A stretch of 64,000 bases of DNA, from positions 52,147,429 to 52,211,428 of the forward strand of contig CM049312.1 in NCBI GenBank assembly GCA_026874595.1, read 5' to 3'. Made by a program: the position numbers and the translations under genes. Every line of letters begins with the position of its first letter. Position 1 is the stretch's first letter. Shown here piece by piece: positions 12,985-25,567 of the stretch. Source of the stretch: Sipunculus nudus (Eukaryota > Annelida > Sipuncula > Golfingiida > Sipunculidae). The notes beneath the pieces were generated by a model. The model was not told the DNA's origin and ran no database searches. It saw nothing but the letters and a program-made list of their open reading frames with translations.

Positions 12985-13960
12985 ATACAGCGACCACCCA
13001 TTCATCCGGCATCTGGCCGTCGAATAAGACGGCACAAATCTTAATCATTGGTCCTAGAAAATTGGGACGGGTCCTAGAGATTTCTCCATGGAAACTTGAA
13101 ATTAAGTCACAGTTATTGAGCATGTTTGCACACAAAAAATATCTCTTGTGGATACAAAAGCTCTATTATTTCAAATTCTCAAAATTTACTGCATAAGTTG
13201 CTATAAATATTGCTTTGCATATGGATAATGGGCAGTTTCATCAAGCGCGTAACTCCTGTTTTACTCTTGACTTGAGACCGTCAATTGACAGTCATCGTGT
13301 CTGCATCTCAGCTGTAGTTTCATCAATTGTTCTGAAACAAGGTACGTTTATTGATCACGACTGGTTTTCTCAGTAGTATCAGACTGTGGCGCTACCTGTA
13401 TTTTTTAAATATTTTTCATGCATTTTTACGTGTATTTGTTAATAACAGTCCTGAAAACGTCCATACTTGTTGATCATAAATTGTTTCATCATTTGCTGAA
13501 GATTGGTAGCGCCAACATTTTTTTTTTATTTTTACGCATTTAACCGGAATTTTAAACTTTAAATGAGCGCAATCATGTCAGTCCTCAGCTCTAGGTTCAT
13601 CGTATGTCATGAAATTTGGTATGCTTATGATACTAAAACATGAGTGGTTATCCCTTTGAAACGAAGTTGCACGTTCTTGCGTCCGTCTGAAATTCAGTCT
13701 GAATACTGGCCGACTTTCCGTACGTCTGAATTCCGATATTGGATTGTGAACAAACTATTTGACCAAAGCCTTCTTCTTTCACATATGGTTCGCCTGCCAA
13801 CAGGGGAAGGACCGTTTCGATTATATGGTCACAAGGTTAAAGGCCTAGGTCACAGGACATTCTTTAAAAAGCTTGTGCATGGACGCGGATTTTACGGCAA
13901 ACCTTTATCCTAACCATCCATTTTTTACATATAACTCGCCCACCAATAAGGGAATATTCA
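12985..13960 (+). mobile_element. Diverged copy 2 of the Helentron-like element
   Basis: The same order of blocks as in copy 1 can be followed at lower similarity: an arithmetic-looking GTC-rich start, GAAACTTGAAATTAAGTCAC, a TGTGGCGCTACCTGTATTTTTT block, then GGTCACAAGGTTAAAGGCC and a CCAACAGGGGAAG block. The clear AGCTCAGCTGAC start and the 3' palindrome are missing, so the copy is truncated at both ends. The ORF at 13644-13913 lies inside it and is not a gene. Confidence 0.6.
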
Positions 13961-15622
13961 AATAATGTGCCTCATGAACACATTATCCGTCAAAAAAAGT
14001 AAATTTAACGAAATTAACTCAACTATTTTTTTTTTCGTTTATAAGTACATAATCATTTGCAATTATATGTGTATTATGTTGTTTTTAGATGATGAACATA
14101 TTGGTGCTGTAACCTTTTAATTGCACATGCAGGAACAGATTACCAATACCAAAGCATCAATCAGCCGAGCGTCATGATGTCCCTTTATCAATCGTGGTAA
14201 AAGATGATACTTTTTTCAGATTAATGAGGGCTTTAAAGCACAATACCAAAAAACACAAACTCTCAGGATGAACCCATATCATAATAGTTGAGGAGTTGAG
14301 TATTTCAAGAAGATTATGGCCACCAAATAATAAAATTGTCACTAGAAAAACCCGCATGGTTTTGAAATTACGGAACATAAGAGACATGAGATGCCGTTTT
14401 AGAGAGAAAAGCATAAAAAAACATACTGGAAGTCAAATAAGATGTATCTCATATGAATATGGTACCTGTTATAAAAACTGGGTTATACAACATTAAAGAA
14501 AGCCATCATTATTAGGTTGCCTTATATGTCAGTTTTTCAGAACAACTGCTGAATGACTAAATATCTGTTAGAACGTGTGAATCTGTCAAATGAGGAATAG
14601 CACTTTTAAACCTGCCATTTGATCTATCTTTCATAAACATGAAGCACCGCCGGACTTTGCTTTCTGTCAGATTTTGATTTGTGCCTTGATGAGTTTCATA
14701 CAGCAGTAATGGCACATAAACGACTTGCAGCCGTTAGATACCTAACACATTTACATTTGGCAAAACTACTTATCTATTCATGCAATGATTGGTTGTTCAT
14801 TGATGAGATATTCTTCAATGTGATAATTTAACTATGATATTATGCCATACACGCGCAAATATAGTTATTAAGGTTATTTTTGCCTAAAGATTGGGGGGAA
14901 AGTCAGACAAGGTTTAAAAGCAGGTGTGAGTCATGTCCAGTAAAAGTTTATGCTGTCATTTGTCAAAGTTTGAGAAGACTGATATATTTTAATTTTGAGA
15001 AACAGACACCCATTTAAATGTAGGGTTGAGTCAAGAAGACAAAGAAATCAATGCTGAGAGATGGTTGATGTTTCTTTGACTGGTGTCCTGTGACTGTATA
15101 CTCTGAGCGAAGCATTTATAAGAAAATCTCATCTCTGGCAATCATTGGCAAGCAGAGAGATGAGCTGACCCTTTCAAGCAAATATTGTTAGAAAAAGACA
15201 AAGTGTAAATTCTTGGCACTTGTTTTTAATATCAGCCATACAGATCCAATGTTATAAATGAATTTCAAAGAAATGAAGTGAAACGGTGGGCCATTGGTTG
15301 ATTATATTGATAGTTGGACCTTGATAAGTATAGGGCGAGGTACTACAGTAATCTCCATTGCTGTTGAAATAATAGAGTTGAGAGACTGATGACAGGATAT
15401 AACGGATTACAACCACATGATGTTCACGAATTCAACATTTTAAAAAAATAATTTGTCATTTCAGGTATGATGCATTTAATTGATTTATCATATTTGATTA
15501 ATATTAGAACCAGTCATGTAGACACAATTTCAATCAGTGTGTCATTTTCTTTGACCAAACCGTATCGTGGCGTGTTGGAAGAAATATTCAGGCAGCTATT
15601 CAAACGTTGTGGAACTGCTCTT
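13961..15622. other. No gene recognised
   Basis: About 1.7 kb of AT-rich sequence. No splice-bounded ORF or repeat family could be named. Confidence 0.4.
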
Positions 15623-15827
15623 CAGGGGCGGGTCCAGGATATAGGAAAAAGGGGGGGGGGGGTCCAACCCAGGAAGACTAATGACAATACCTAAAAAAAG
15701 TTCCCAGGTCCGGGAGAGGGCGGGGGGGGGGGGGGGTGTCCAGGCAGCAGAAATAGGTCTGAACCCTTTAAAAAATGGTAGGGTGGCTGAAAAGGGGGGG
15801 GGGGCGACCCCTCCCCTTCACCCGCTT
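15623..15827. mobile_element. hAT-like MITE, about 205 bp
   Basis: An exact 8 bp direct repeat CTGCTCTT flanks the element (15615-15622 and 15828-15835), the target-site length of hAT transposons. The left end CAGGGGCGGGTCCAGG fits the CAGGGGCG starts common in hAT MITEs. The right end ...CACCCGCTT is its approximate inverse (GCGGGT/ACCCGC) but seems to have lost the terminal bases. The interior is G-runs and cannot encode protein. Confidence 0.7.
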
Positions 15828-15835
15828 CTGCTCTT

Positions 15836-17204
15836 GTATATACAGGATTTCTATGACAGAAGCCTGGAGGTATGGCATGCTTGTCTAAGCTTTTACTAGA
15901 TCTTTACTTGTGTATAATATAAAACTGTTGAGATATATAGGAATATAGCTGACAGTGGCCTGTTGTTCTCGGTGTCGACGCCACTGACCAGCACCTTAAA
16001 CGTGCTGAGACTGATATGCTGCAGGCCCTGTGATTAAGTTGCTGATTTAGTAAATCTTGTCTAGGATTTCACCAGGGTACAGTAGTAACGATATAATACT
16101 GTGCGGTGCTCTTGAAAACAGTGCTGCATTTCTTGATAATGGCGCTGATTTGGCGGGAGTTTCCAGGAGACGGCATGCGTGAACCAGTTCGATTACTGAC
16201 AGTCAGGGAATCGGGATGCGTTACCGACCAGCACAGCTATGGTAACCTAATTATGTTTTTTATACCCGTAAAGCTGCTCCAGACACCGGGCTAACTGACA
16301 AAATGTTGGCAAGGACCTATTTCTGTAAAAGTCTCTAATGAATCTAATAAACCGCCAATCAAAGATTTAACGCTAGTCCAATTGGCTGTATCTGTTTTGA
16401 TAGGGAAAGGTTTACGGATCAATACCTATACCAGTGCATCACGGATACTGTATATATGATAACACATTCTGTCAAAGCACAAACCAGACACTCTCTACAT
16501 GGTAACATACTGTCAAAACAAAAACCAGAGACTGTCCACATGAAAACTCACACATCCACGGCACAAACAAGACGTCTGAATAAAGCCAACAACTGTAACA
16601 CATTTGACCGGATAGAACCAGAAACACGCAAGTTATAGGGGAAACCAAACATAATCAGGACAAATATTTTGGTCACACTGATACATTGCATCAGATTTAA
16701 AATGACTAATATAAAGATACAGAAGAAATAATTAAATATTTATGAGAGCTCAAAGAAGCAGCTAACAAAGTTAGAAATAATGCGAATAACAAGGCAGTCA
16801 CACGTATTTATTCATTGCCTTTCACCTTCTTGTCATTTCACCTTACACAACAAATATGGGAACATTAAACTTGCGTTTAAAAAAAATCGTTTTGTAAATC
16901 CCCAAACCAGAAAAAAAGTAGGTGATCTGCTTGGGCCCTATCTGGCTCACAAGCTAGAGGTTGATTCTCCATCTAATCTAATATGGAACAAATGTAACAC
17001 CGCAAAGTTAGCATGTACATGTAGTCAATGGAATCACCATATTATCTCCTCTTGACATCTATGCGGGCCAATAATATACATTTATAAATTTATAGCTTAA
17101 TTTACCAGGTAATTATAACTATTTCCAATTAACTACTGTAATGACATATGTACAGTTCTGTTTGTCTGAAAAACGTGTAAATAAATATCTGTAAAACGAA
17201 CAGT
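15836..17204. other. No gene recognised
   Basis: No convincing coding sequence. Around 16460-16560 a short degenerate direct repeat (GTCAAARCAMAAACCAGA) occurs twice, about 45 bp apart. Confidence 0.4.
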
Positions 17205-17360
17205 GAAGATAGTGTCCACCGGCGATGATGCATTGGATACGTGGTATCTTGCGCCATCCTCTGACATTAGAGAGTCTACCACCAGCGTACTAGCGTCAGA
17301 GTGCCTTTACATCTTGCAACAAGGACCACACTGTAAGGCTCGATAAGGATGCAAAGAATT
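17205..17360. repeat. Left part of a dispersed repeat, split by a mobile element
   Basis: This resembles 49050-49165: both share CATCCTCTGACAT, a TGTCAGTGCG/CGTCAGAGTGC block, CGCACTGTA/CACACTGTAAGGCTC and GAATGCAAA/GGATGCAAA. The homology resumes at 18661 after the inserted Helentron-like element. Family unknown. Confidence 0.6.
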
Positions 17361-17368
17361 TAAATTTT

Positions 17369-18660
17369 AGCTCAGATTACTGAAAGTCATCTGAGCTGTA
17401 GCGATCACTCTTTATCCGTCGTCCGTCTATCAGTTAACAGAGCACAAATCGTAACCGCTGACCCTAGAAGCTTCTAAGTGAACATCCATGGAGGCCAGTA
17501 GAAAATCTCCTTGGACACCTGAAATTAGGTCACTTCGACATATATCCTCCGAACTATAGGCCTGGTAGGTATCCCCAGAAAAATTAAAAATTTTATATAA
17601 AACCCTCCAGTATCTTTAATATTGATGCATGAATTGTCATGAATATTGCCTGGGATATTGAGCATGACTAGTTTTGTCAGTTCCCGAAATTGGTGGCGTC
17701 ACCTGCATTTTTTCTAATTTTCCCCATTTTTTTATATTTTGGAGACCATCAAAAGACAGCAATCATGTCAGTTTCTCATCTATGGTTTCATCTATAGTGT
17801 CCTGAAACCTGGTTTGTTTATTGATCATAAGCGGGTTCCCTATGGTAATCACCCTGTCCTTCCGTTTGTTCGTCCGTCTGTCTGTCAGTCTGTCCATCCT
17901 GAATTTTTTCCAGATGATAATTTTAGTTTGGATTGACATATGGATTTCAAACTTGTCTTGTGTATGCCATGCCCACACAAAGCAAGAACCCTTATGATTT
18001 TTTTGGCTCATGAGGTCAAATTTGAAAGTCACAGGAAACCCACTTATTTAAAAAGATTGTGGAAGCATTTTAGCCGAAATTTACATCCCAAACCTTCCAT
18101 CTTGCGCATATAGCTGATCTACCTATAGGAGAATTAGGGGTCACAAGGTCAAAGGCCAAAACCACAGGGGCCATCTGTCTACATATTAGTTTCCAGAGGA
18201 TAACTCCAGTTTGGTTTGACATATTTGTTTCAAACTTGAATTATAAATGACCTACCACTAAAGTAAGAACCCTATTGATTTTAGGGTCATGAGGTTTCAA
18301 GGTCAAGATCACAAGACCTATTTCTTTGAAAAGATTTTTTATGCAATTTAAGCAAACTTTTCATCACAAACCTTCCATCTTCCAGATATTGATCACCTGC
18401 CAATAGGGAATATTAATTTTCATTTTGGGGTCACAGTGTCAAAGGTCAAGGTCACAGAGCCCATAAATTGAATAATTAGTTTATGAACGATATCTCCTTG
18501 TTTGATATACAGATTAGCTTCAAACTTTATTTTCTGTTAAACTTGACCCACCACAGAAGTAAGAATCATTTTGATTTCTGAGTCCAAAGGTCAAAGATGA
18601 ATATCACAGGTCCCGCATCTTTAAAAGATTGTGGATGCATTCAAAATAAAACTTTTCATC
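17369..18660 (+). mobile_element. Helentron-like element copy 3, right end missing
   Basis: It starts TTTTAGCTCAGATTACTGAAAGTC and includes the conserved GAAATTAGGTCAC block, the TTGGTGGCGTCACCTGCATTTTTT block and several internal repeats around GGTCAAAGGTCAAGGTCAC. It stops at ...ACTTTTCATC in the middle of an internal repeat, without the CAGCTGAGC end or the 3' palindrome. The minus-strand ORF at 17763-18032 is a by-product. Confidence 0.75.
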
Positions 18661-18790
18661 AGGTTGGATGACAGTTGCAGTGCATTCCCGGTATGGCTTG
18701 TATCACGACAAGGGTTAGGTTTACCATACCAATATAAATGCCTACTGAGTCGTGTATTCACGGCTACGTCTTGTCGGTCCCGGAGGGGAA
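18661..18790. repeat. Right part of the dispersed repeat interrupted at 17.37 kb
   Basis: GGTTGGATGACAGTTGCAG... matches GGTTGGATGGCCGTTAATTG... at 49430, and an exact 19-mer TGCCTACTGAGTCGTGTAT is shared with 49.51 kb. This is the continuation of the 17205-17360 homology. Confidence 0.6.
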
Positions 18791-20654
18791 AAGTGGAACA
18801 AGACCAGACCAGGAGTTCCCTTCGGTTAAACAAGCTGTGCCCTTAATTGTCATATACGTGTCAGGTACGTACACCTTATTCGATAGCTTTAAGGGGGTTG
18901 TCAACATTTCAGGAGGCCATCATCCTGCGATTCAGAATGCATGCATGGGGCCGGCCCCTAGGCTTATGGTAATCCAAATAGTGGTCCCTGTTTTAACTTA
19001 CCACAAATGTATATGTATGGACACTCTCTTCAGATCTTATTTTTGGGTGTGGTAAATTGAATACGAGTGGGGAAAAAAAACTTAGCTTACATGGTTCAGT
19101 GTTCGTTTCATTTACGTTGAGTGATGCTCAGCTTTGAGAAAGGGTCTCTGCATATCGTCGTTCCACAGGTCGGAAGCAGGACACCGAAGATAACCGTTTT
19201 GTCTCTAAAGTTCTCACTTTGAAGCTACATTGGTCTTGGACCCTAGTGTTTCACTGAAAAGCAGAAAGCAGCTGTAATAACAATGAAATTTGAGGTAATC
19301 GGTTGCATGGAATGCCTTGACATTTGATGTGCTTGGTATGGTATCTACTAAAGGTTAATATTTTGCTATTTCATCTCTATCGTTTAACAGTTTTATCTTA
19401 ATTTAGTACGTAATGGTTATTTTTTTACTTATCTATCTTTTTTATTTTTTTTTGCAGGAGCTGGAGGAGATGGCAACTGACATCTGTTTCAGTATTTATT
19501 GTTTCTTTAAATATTCGGTCGGAACAATAAATTGAATTTTCCTCGTGTTGCGGTATAATCCCGTACCTTCGGAAAACTGATAATGTTTCTTAACGTACGT
19601 GGACAATTTATTGATTTATGAGATTATATTTTAAAAAAATTGTCTTCTTCAGTAATATTAATTGTAGCTGTGAAGTACCTTGCTAACAATAAGAGATTTC
19701 AAAACATTACAATGTCACTTTTTTGTTGCTCATACCCAAAGTTCCCATATGATATTAGTGTCATCAGCTGCACATAAGCTCCATGGCCAATAGATTACTT
19801 GTTTATTTTATTATCCAAACAGGGTTGGGTGGGTTCCCCTTATATCTTGACTAGTTCTTATTGACTCACACCCTGTGGTCAGTACGACATGTCAGGTAAA
19901 GGGACCTAATCACCTATAAAGCATATTGAATTAAAACGAAAAATAGCTTCTTCCCTTTAAATAAATTTTTACCTGCCAAAATATTGCCCTGAAACCAATT
20001 GCTTACTCCTGTAAACGAGTGTTAAAAACAGTGGACGGGGGCAGTCACAGGTGTTTACAAAAAACACGTGTCAATCAGGAGATGCCCTTACTGACATGGT
20101 CCAAAAAATGTAATACATGTTCCCGCTGGCTGAAACATCGCGTGTTGCGGCTCACAATCGGATCTCTGGTCACGCGGTATTGTTATGGTAAACAGACACA
20201 CGTGGACGGTGTTTATCCACACACAGAGCCAAAAACAAGGTGTTAAACAGCCGTATGCGAGGTACTGTGACTGTGTGTTGGTATGGGTTTCCTAGGAACT
20301 TTTGTATAAAGCAAAACTGAACGGATAGTGTGAAAGAAAAGGCATTATATTGTTCTTGATCATGTCCCTCCAAGGTTTGCACACTGTAAGAGCTTTAGTG
20401 AGTGCTCCGTTTGTCCTATGTCACTACGTCTCGTAAACTTTCAGGATACACAATTGCGGGACTTTACCCTTAAATGTATAGGGGAAAATGTTCGCTTTGT
20501 TAAGGTCGAAACAGGCAGTTGTCGAGGGTTCTCTGATTTCTGGTAGATATGCTGATTTCGTGAAAAGGAGAAAAACATCCGTCAGTGACTCGCTGATACA
20601 GACAGACTCAGACAGCTGGCTCGCTGAGCTGACAGGATCTTTGGGGCCAGTCAG
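18791..20654. other. No gene recognised
   Basis: No supported exon. A stretch at 19455-19535 has an acceptor-like TTTTTTTTGCAG followed by 25 open codons and an overlapping AATAAA, but nothing identifies it as a real terminal exon. Confidence 0.4.
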
Positions 20655-21052
20655 GGTATCGTCTCTCCTCTGACACTTAATCGGAATTCTCTGACACTTT
20701 ATTTTTGTCACCTGACATTTGTTATTTGGTCACTGACATTTGACCTTTGTCCTCTGACATTTGATCTGTATCCTCTGACACTTTATTTTTGTCACCTGAC
20801 ATTTGTTATTTGGTCACTGACATTTGACCTTTGTCCTCTGACATTTGATCTGTATCCTCTGACACTTTATTTTTGTCACCTGACAGTTGTTATTTGGTCA
20901 CTGACATTTGACCTTTGTCCTCTGACATTTGATCTGTATCCTCTGACACTTTATTTTTGTCACCTGACAGTTCATATTTGGTCACTGACATTTGACCTGT
21001 GTCCTCTTACATTTATTCTGTATCCTCTGACACCTGATCTGTATTCTCTGGC
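20655..21052. repeat. Minisatellite, 84 bp unit made of four 21 bp subunits
   Basis: Each 84 bp unit is built from four related 21 bp blocks of the form TTTGTCCTCTGACATTTGATC, with variants TCACCTGACA, GGTCACTGACATTTGACC and TATCCTCTGACAC. About 4-5 copies are nearly identical, and the edges degrade. Confidence 0.9.
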
Positions 21053-22011
21053 ACTAGATATCTTTATCCTCTGTCCTCACTCTGCCAAATGCATTACTTT
21101 GTGTTTATTTATCGTTGTCCTTACTTCGGATGACGTTGAGATTTATTCGGTTTCTCACCATTATGCCTGGCCCCTAGGCTAATGAATATCCTATTTTAGT
21201 TACTATTCGCTCATAGGAATTACGTATTGTTCGTGTATATTTTCGAGGTTTCTGTTTGTCTTCTTGTTATTTTTGTACTATTTACTACACTACTCGGGCA
21301 GTGGTTATACACCGCAGTCCAAGTCCCCTTCTTTTTAGTTGCTGCTTTGATTAGCCAAGGATCAGACCATCGAGTCGTAGATTTAAAACTTGCAGTTGGA
21401 TGCTCAATGCGATACCACGCTCTCATTGGTCTGATTACAATATTTGCCCTGTGCAAGTCCTGGTGGTGAGACCTGGAAAATCATGCTATAGAAAGCAGCG
21501 TTAAAACGAAACGGAACTGGAACGACTGCAGTGTATATAGCCACTGTTTGAGGATTGTACCGTTTACTGGCCTCTTAAACTAATGCAGCATGGTAACAAC
21601 TACGTATCCTAATACATGTAACTATAATGTTAGGGTCGATGTTTCTCATACCACCGTTTGTATTGACGTGCACTACTGATATAATTTTATATGGTGAATG
21701 TAACCTCCACTGTAGTACTTTTATCAGATGACTGGTTGTCTATTATTGATTTTATTTCTAATTATTACAATAGAGTTGTTTATACAGCTTCACTCCTGGA
21801 GGGCTGTTGCATGTATCCCTCGTTCGATGTTTAAAATAATGTACATTATTTGCACTGAATACCAGCTTGTACCCTCAAGGTAATTGCTGACTATTTCAAA
21901 GATATATGTATATTCGTATATGACATTTGAAGTCATTACCCATTGAAAGTAGATGGTTAACTCTGCGGTGCGTTTAATTTTTGCAAGTTTAGACCCAAGC
22001 GTCGGATATTT
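21053..22011. other. No gene recognised
   Basis: Both strands carry overlapping ORFs of about 80 codons at 21.22-21.47 kb. The plus-strand one has a hydrophobic N-terminus, but there is no family match or splice context to support it. Confidence 0.35.
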
Positions 22012-22200
22012 AGCTCAGCTGACTCAAAGTGTGAGCTGTAGAGGCCACTCTAATAGTCCGGCCAGCCGGTCGTCTTGCGTTAACAGGGCACAAATCTACC
22101 GATTTGAAACTTGAATTTAGGTCACCTATATTCTCCGAGTTACTAAGCATGTTTGTACACCCTAGAAATAATCCATAAAACCTCAAATTTCCTCACCCAC
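22012..22200 (+). mobile_element. Helentron-like element fragment, copy 4
   Basis: Left end AGCTCAGCTGAC, then a GTCCGGCCAGCCGG block, TTAACAGGGCACAAATC and TTGAATTTAGGTCACCTATATTC. The copy is truncated after about 190 bp. Confidence 0.75.
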
Positions 22201-23072
22201 TTGATTGATGCTGTCAGTAATTTTTCATCAATAAATATTTAAAGAATCCACTAATACAAACATTTAAACTCAATTCAATCTTTATTTTATAAAATAAAAT
22301 ATTTTCAACTTGCATTTTACTTGAATTTCCTCTGCATTAGTTGCAAATAGTAGTAACGGTTGTTAGTTATTTCACCGCACAAGAAATGTTTAAGGTTTAA
22401 AATCGTATCACTACAGGTATATTTTACTATCCGCGAGAATAATTATTTTTGATTGATTGGAATAGAATTGTGTGGTAAAACTATTTATAAACACCGGATG
22501 TCTACCTGCTAAGCAGGATGATATTGACACATGCAGTATAGGCGGCTGAACAGCTTATATCATGCAGCCTTACGTAGGAATCACAGCATGGTCATTTAAT
22601 CTTGGAATAATTGACTGGTCTACATAATACCTCATTCTTTAACTAAATAGGACTTGAATCAATGTTTATTGATTCTTCTCGCTCGATATGATTGACCAAT
22701 ATGTTGGAAACGAGGGCTTTTTTTAAACTTTTGCAAAGCCATTCAGATAAATTATTCCTCTAAAATTACAATAAAATCATCATTGAGAATGTCATCTATA
22801 ATTAATTAATTAACTATAGCTTAATTTGTGGCCGCGAGGGTAATAGGTCCACCGGTTCACTATAATAACCAGTTAACAATTCTAATGTATATACTGTCGT
22901 GTCAGTAATGCGGCATTATTATGACTCAACACATATATACAAGCCTTTTTTCCAGGTTTCTGGACAAGAGATCTCTTGCAACATATATGATAAACTACAC
23001 AACAGATAAAACATTTGAAAAAAATCCCAAAAACATGTAGGACAGTAAGAATGAAATGCTTGATCGCTATGT
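22201..23072. other. No gene recognised
   Basis: AT-rich intergenic sequence ending at the left terminus of the 4.36 kb transposon. Confidence 0.4.
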
Positions 23073-23376
23073 TTAAAGGGGGTGGAAGCCTTGCAATTTA
23101 ATCCCCATATATGAATAAGTCACACCTGAAGGGCCGCCCGGGCACATTGAAATATATTATAATCAGAATCTGTGTATGTAATAATATAGAATTGCAGTCG
23201 AGAAGCGCAGGACTGGGCGCTGCCATGACAGCTTCTGCAGCCGTGAACTGCCCCGTGATAAGGCGAGATAACACGGGACTATGACGCGGTGGGAACCCAA
23301 ACACTGTCACTTCTGGTGCACGTGTATTACTTAAAGCCTTGTCAAATCCTTCAAATTATCAACTACAAAATCAAAG

Positions 23377-23487
23377 ATGCCTCAGTGTCAAGCGGTCGAT
23401 TATTCCAACCGTCAAGTGAACACTACGAGGATTGCTTTTTTCATGGCTGGGGTTTCTGCATGGGAAATTTTACTTAAGACTACCTAA
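23377..23487 (+). pseudogene. THAP-like zinc finger N-terminus, broken
   Basis: An ATG-initiated 36-codon frame begins MPQCQAVDYSNRQ. THAP domains usually open with Met-Pro, Cys, about four residues, a second Cys and then Asn-Arg/Lys. Here the second Cys is Tyr, and the frame stops long before the rest of the C2CH domain. Its position about 300 bp inside the left end of a TTAA-flanked element fits a decayed Kolobok-type transposase start. An exon boundary could also lie inside this frame. The similarity is short and was judged by eye. Confidence 0.35.
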
Positions 23488-24527
23488 CAAATACAGCACT
23501 AACGACGGACAAGAAGAGTATCAGATGTTAACAGCTGAGGCATGATGCAATAACAGCATTGTTTGGGTACAAGATCCAAGATGTGGACAGAGGTCCTGAC
23601 CTCGCCCGGCCGTCAAGCGGACGAGAGCAAAAGCAGGCAAGTGCTGTCACGTCTCTTAACACTTAATACCAGTTAACAAGATCTCGACAGTTACTGAAAC
23701 TTTTTATGTTTAAACTTTTTTTAGACATTTAAAAATTAGCATTGTACGAGGCTTTTTTTTATCGAATTGCCTGGCAATTTGCACACGCTGCGGTCATATT
23801 TTCACCTTATGTACCCATCATCGCCCACGTCAGCAGCTGGGGGGGGGGGGGGGGGGATTTATTCTTTCGCGGTCCTTTAGCAAAAAGTGAGAAATAATTC
23901 TGTACTCTTGAAAAGGTGAATTTCATGTTCAGAAAAAAATTATCTGAACAATTATTAAAGGGAAGGACAGATAAAAGGTATCTGGAAAAGTCTTAGAATA
24001 TTTCTTGTTAACATGAACCTTTGTCAAATGTCGTTTAGTATCAAACTCGACACTCGTTTTTTATAAAGGATTGACTGGCAGGTGTCAGAAACTTGGTCTG
24101 CTCCCCAGATCAAACATACTTTTTATTATTTACAATTTTTACACAGGTGAACATTATTTTGTATTGATTTTTTATTAATGAAATAATAAACATGTATAAA
24201 TACAATCACTATTTTTTTCCTCTCCTCAGTGTCATTTTCTTTATGTAAATACATAAAAACTGTATTTTAATGTTACTTATGACATGCACACAATATCAAT
24301 ATTATAAATGTATAAATATATATATACACACGCACACATAAAATTATAGTTTACCGTCTTATAACACTGAGAGTATACTTTCTCAATATAAATATATAAA
24401 TGTTGTATATTCATGTTACTTCTGACACACTGACAAACATATTTAAATAATAACATTGATTGGTAGATCAGAAAAAAATATCACTGAATGTAACACTATT
24501 CTGTGGTTAATGGTTATAATATTATTT

Positions 24528-24680
24528 TTATTGCAGGGCTTCCTCCACTTCTTTGAAACCAGGGTACTTGTCATCTGGATCTGGATCTGGCTGCAGCACT
24601 TCTTGATGGCAGAGTGATTCTGTTTGCCCTGCCCAGATATTGCCAATGTGTATCCAGGCTGGCAGTTGTCTGAAAGCCAT
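24528..24680 (-). CDS. Short acidic ORF, possible last exon inside transposon
   Basis: On the minus strand a 50-codon frame ends ...QPDPDPDDKYPGFKEVEEALQ and a TAA stop. The composition looks protein-like and contrasts with the AT-rich flanks. Acceptor-like sequences (TGCTGTATTTGTTCCAG and GCTTTCAG) precede it on the minus strand, so it may be the terminal exon of a decayed gene rather than a complete ORF. It lies inside the 4.36 kb TTAA-flanked element, so it may be transposon-derived. No family was recognised, and the overlapping frame (24443-24646) cannot be excluded as the real one. Confidence 0.25.
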   Translation of the reverse strand: MAFRQLPAWIHIGNIWAGQTESLCHQEVLQPDPDPDDKYPGFKEVEEALQ

Positions 24681-25567
24681 TAGCCTAATCTGCCTGGAAC
24701 AAATACAGCACAGTGATTACAGATTTGCAATTCTGAATGTGAAAATAAAATGTATTATAAATATGAATGTGAAATGTGTTCATTTATTTGCTGTCCAGGT
24801 CAACATCTTTTATGTTTCTGTAAGGTGTTTCTACATTTTGACACATGCCTCATTTCACTGGCCACTTTTTAAAGTTTTAATAAATGTATGAATACAAGAA
24901 AACTGCGAGACTATTATTAAAGTTTATTTGTATATGGCTATGAGCTTCACTGCTTTATTCCCCTTTTCATGCTTGTGAGAATCTTTTTATCAAGTTTGCA
25001 GCTGCATGAATGAAGAGGCTTATCTCTTAAAGTTATGAATACTCATTTTAAGTATGGTATACATAATATATGACATATTTAATATGCGGTAGTTTCATAG
25101 TTAAACTTGAATGGGACAATATAATAAAAAAAAATATTTATTTACATGAATACAATGATACAATACATTACCAGCATATCCATAGTTGCACAAATTATTT
25201 TAAAAAGTAAAAAGGGAAGACAGAAGGTGTAAAAGGGCCAAATATAAAGATATAAAATAGGCTTTCGTATAAAATATATGCAGGAGTAAAGTACTGACGA
25301 TCGTACGCATATCGTAATTATTATTGTTTTATTTGAAAGTCCTTCACTTCAGGTCTTACCTGTTACTATTAGTCATTATGTAAGGTACCGATTTCCTTTC
25401 AACTTTCGATATTAGGTGTCTGGAAAATCACGTCCGAAGCACCGCCTCCGACAGACAAAGTAAAGCTGGCAGGTTAGATGACACAATCGGTTTCGGCCAA
25501 GTCAGACGCGCGGACACCTCTCTAAGCTCTGTAGCACACGCGTGACCTCCTGGTCGGCATTGCGTCG

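Noticed and set aside
19455-19535. Terminal exon with its own AATAAA
   Set aside because: Acceptor-like tract, 25 open codons and AATAAA could all arise by chance in T- and A-rich DNA; no partner exon was found.
21220-21469. Hydrophobic ORF as the missing TM1 exon of the transporter
   Set aside because: Lacks the conserved N-terminal family pattern, and overlapping ORFs exist on both strands.
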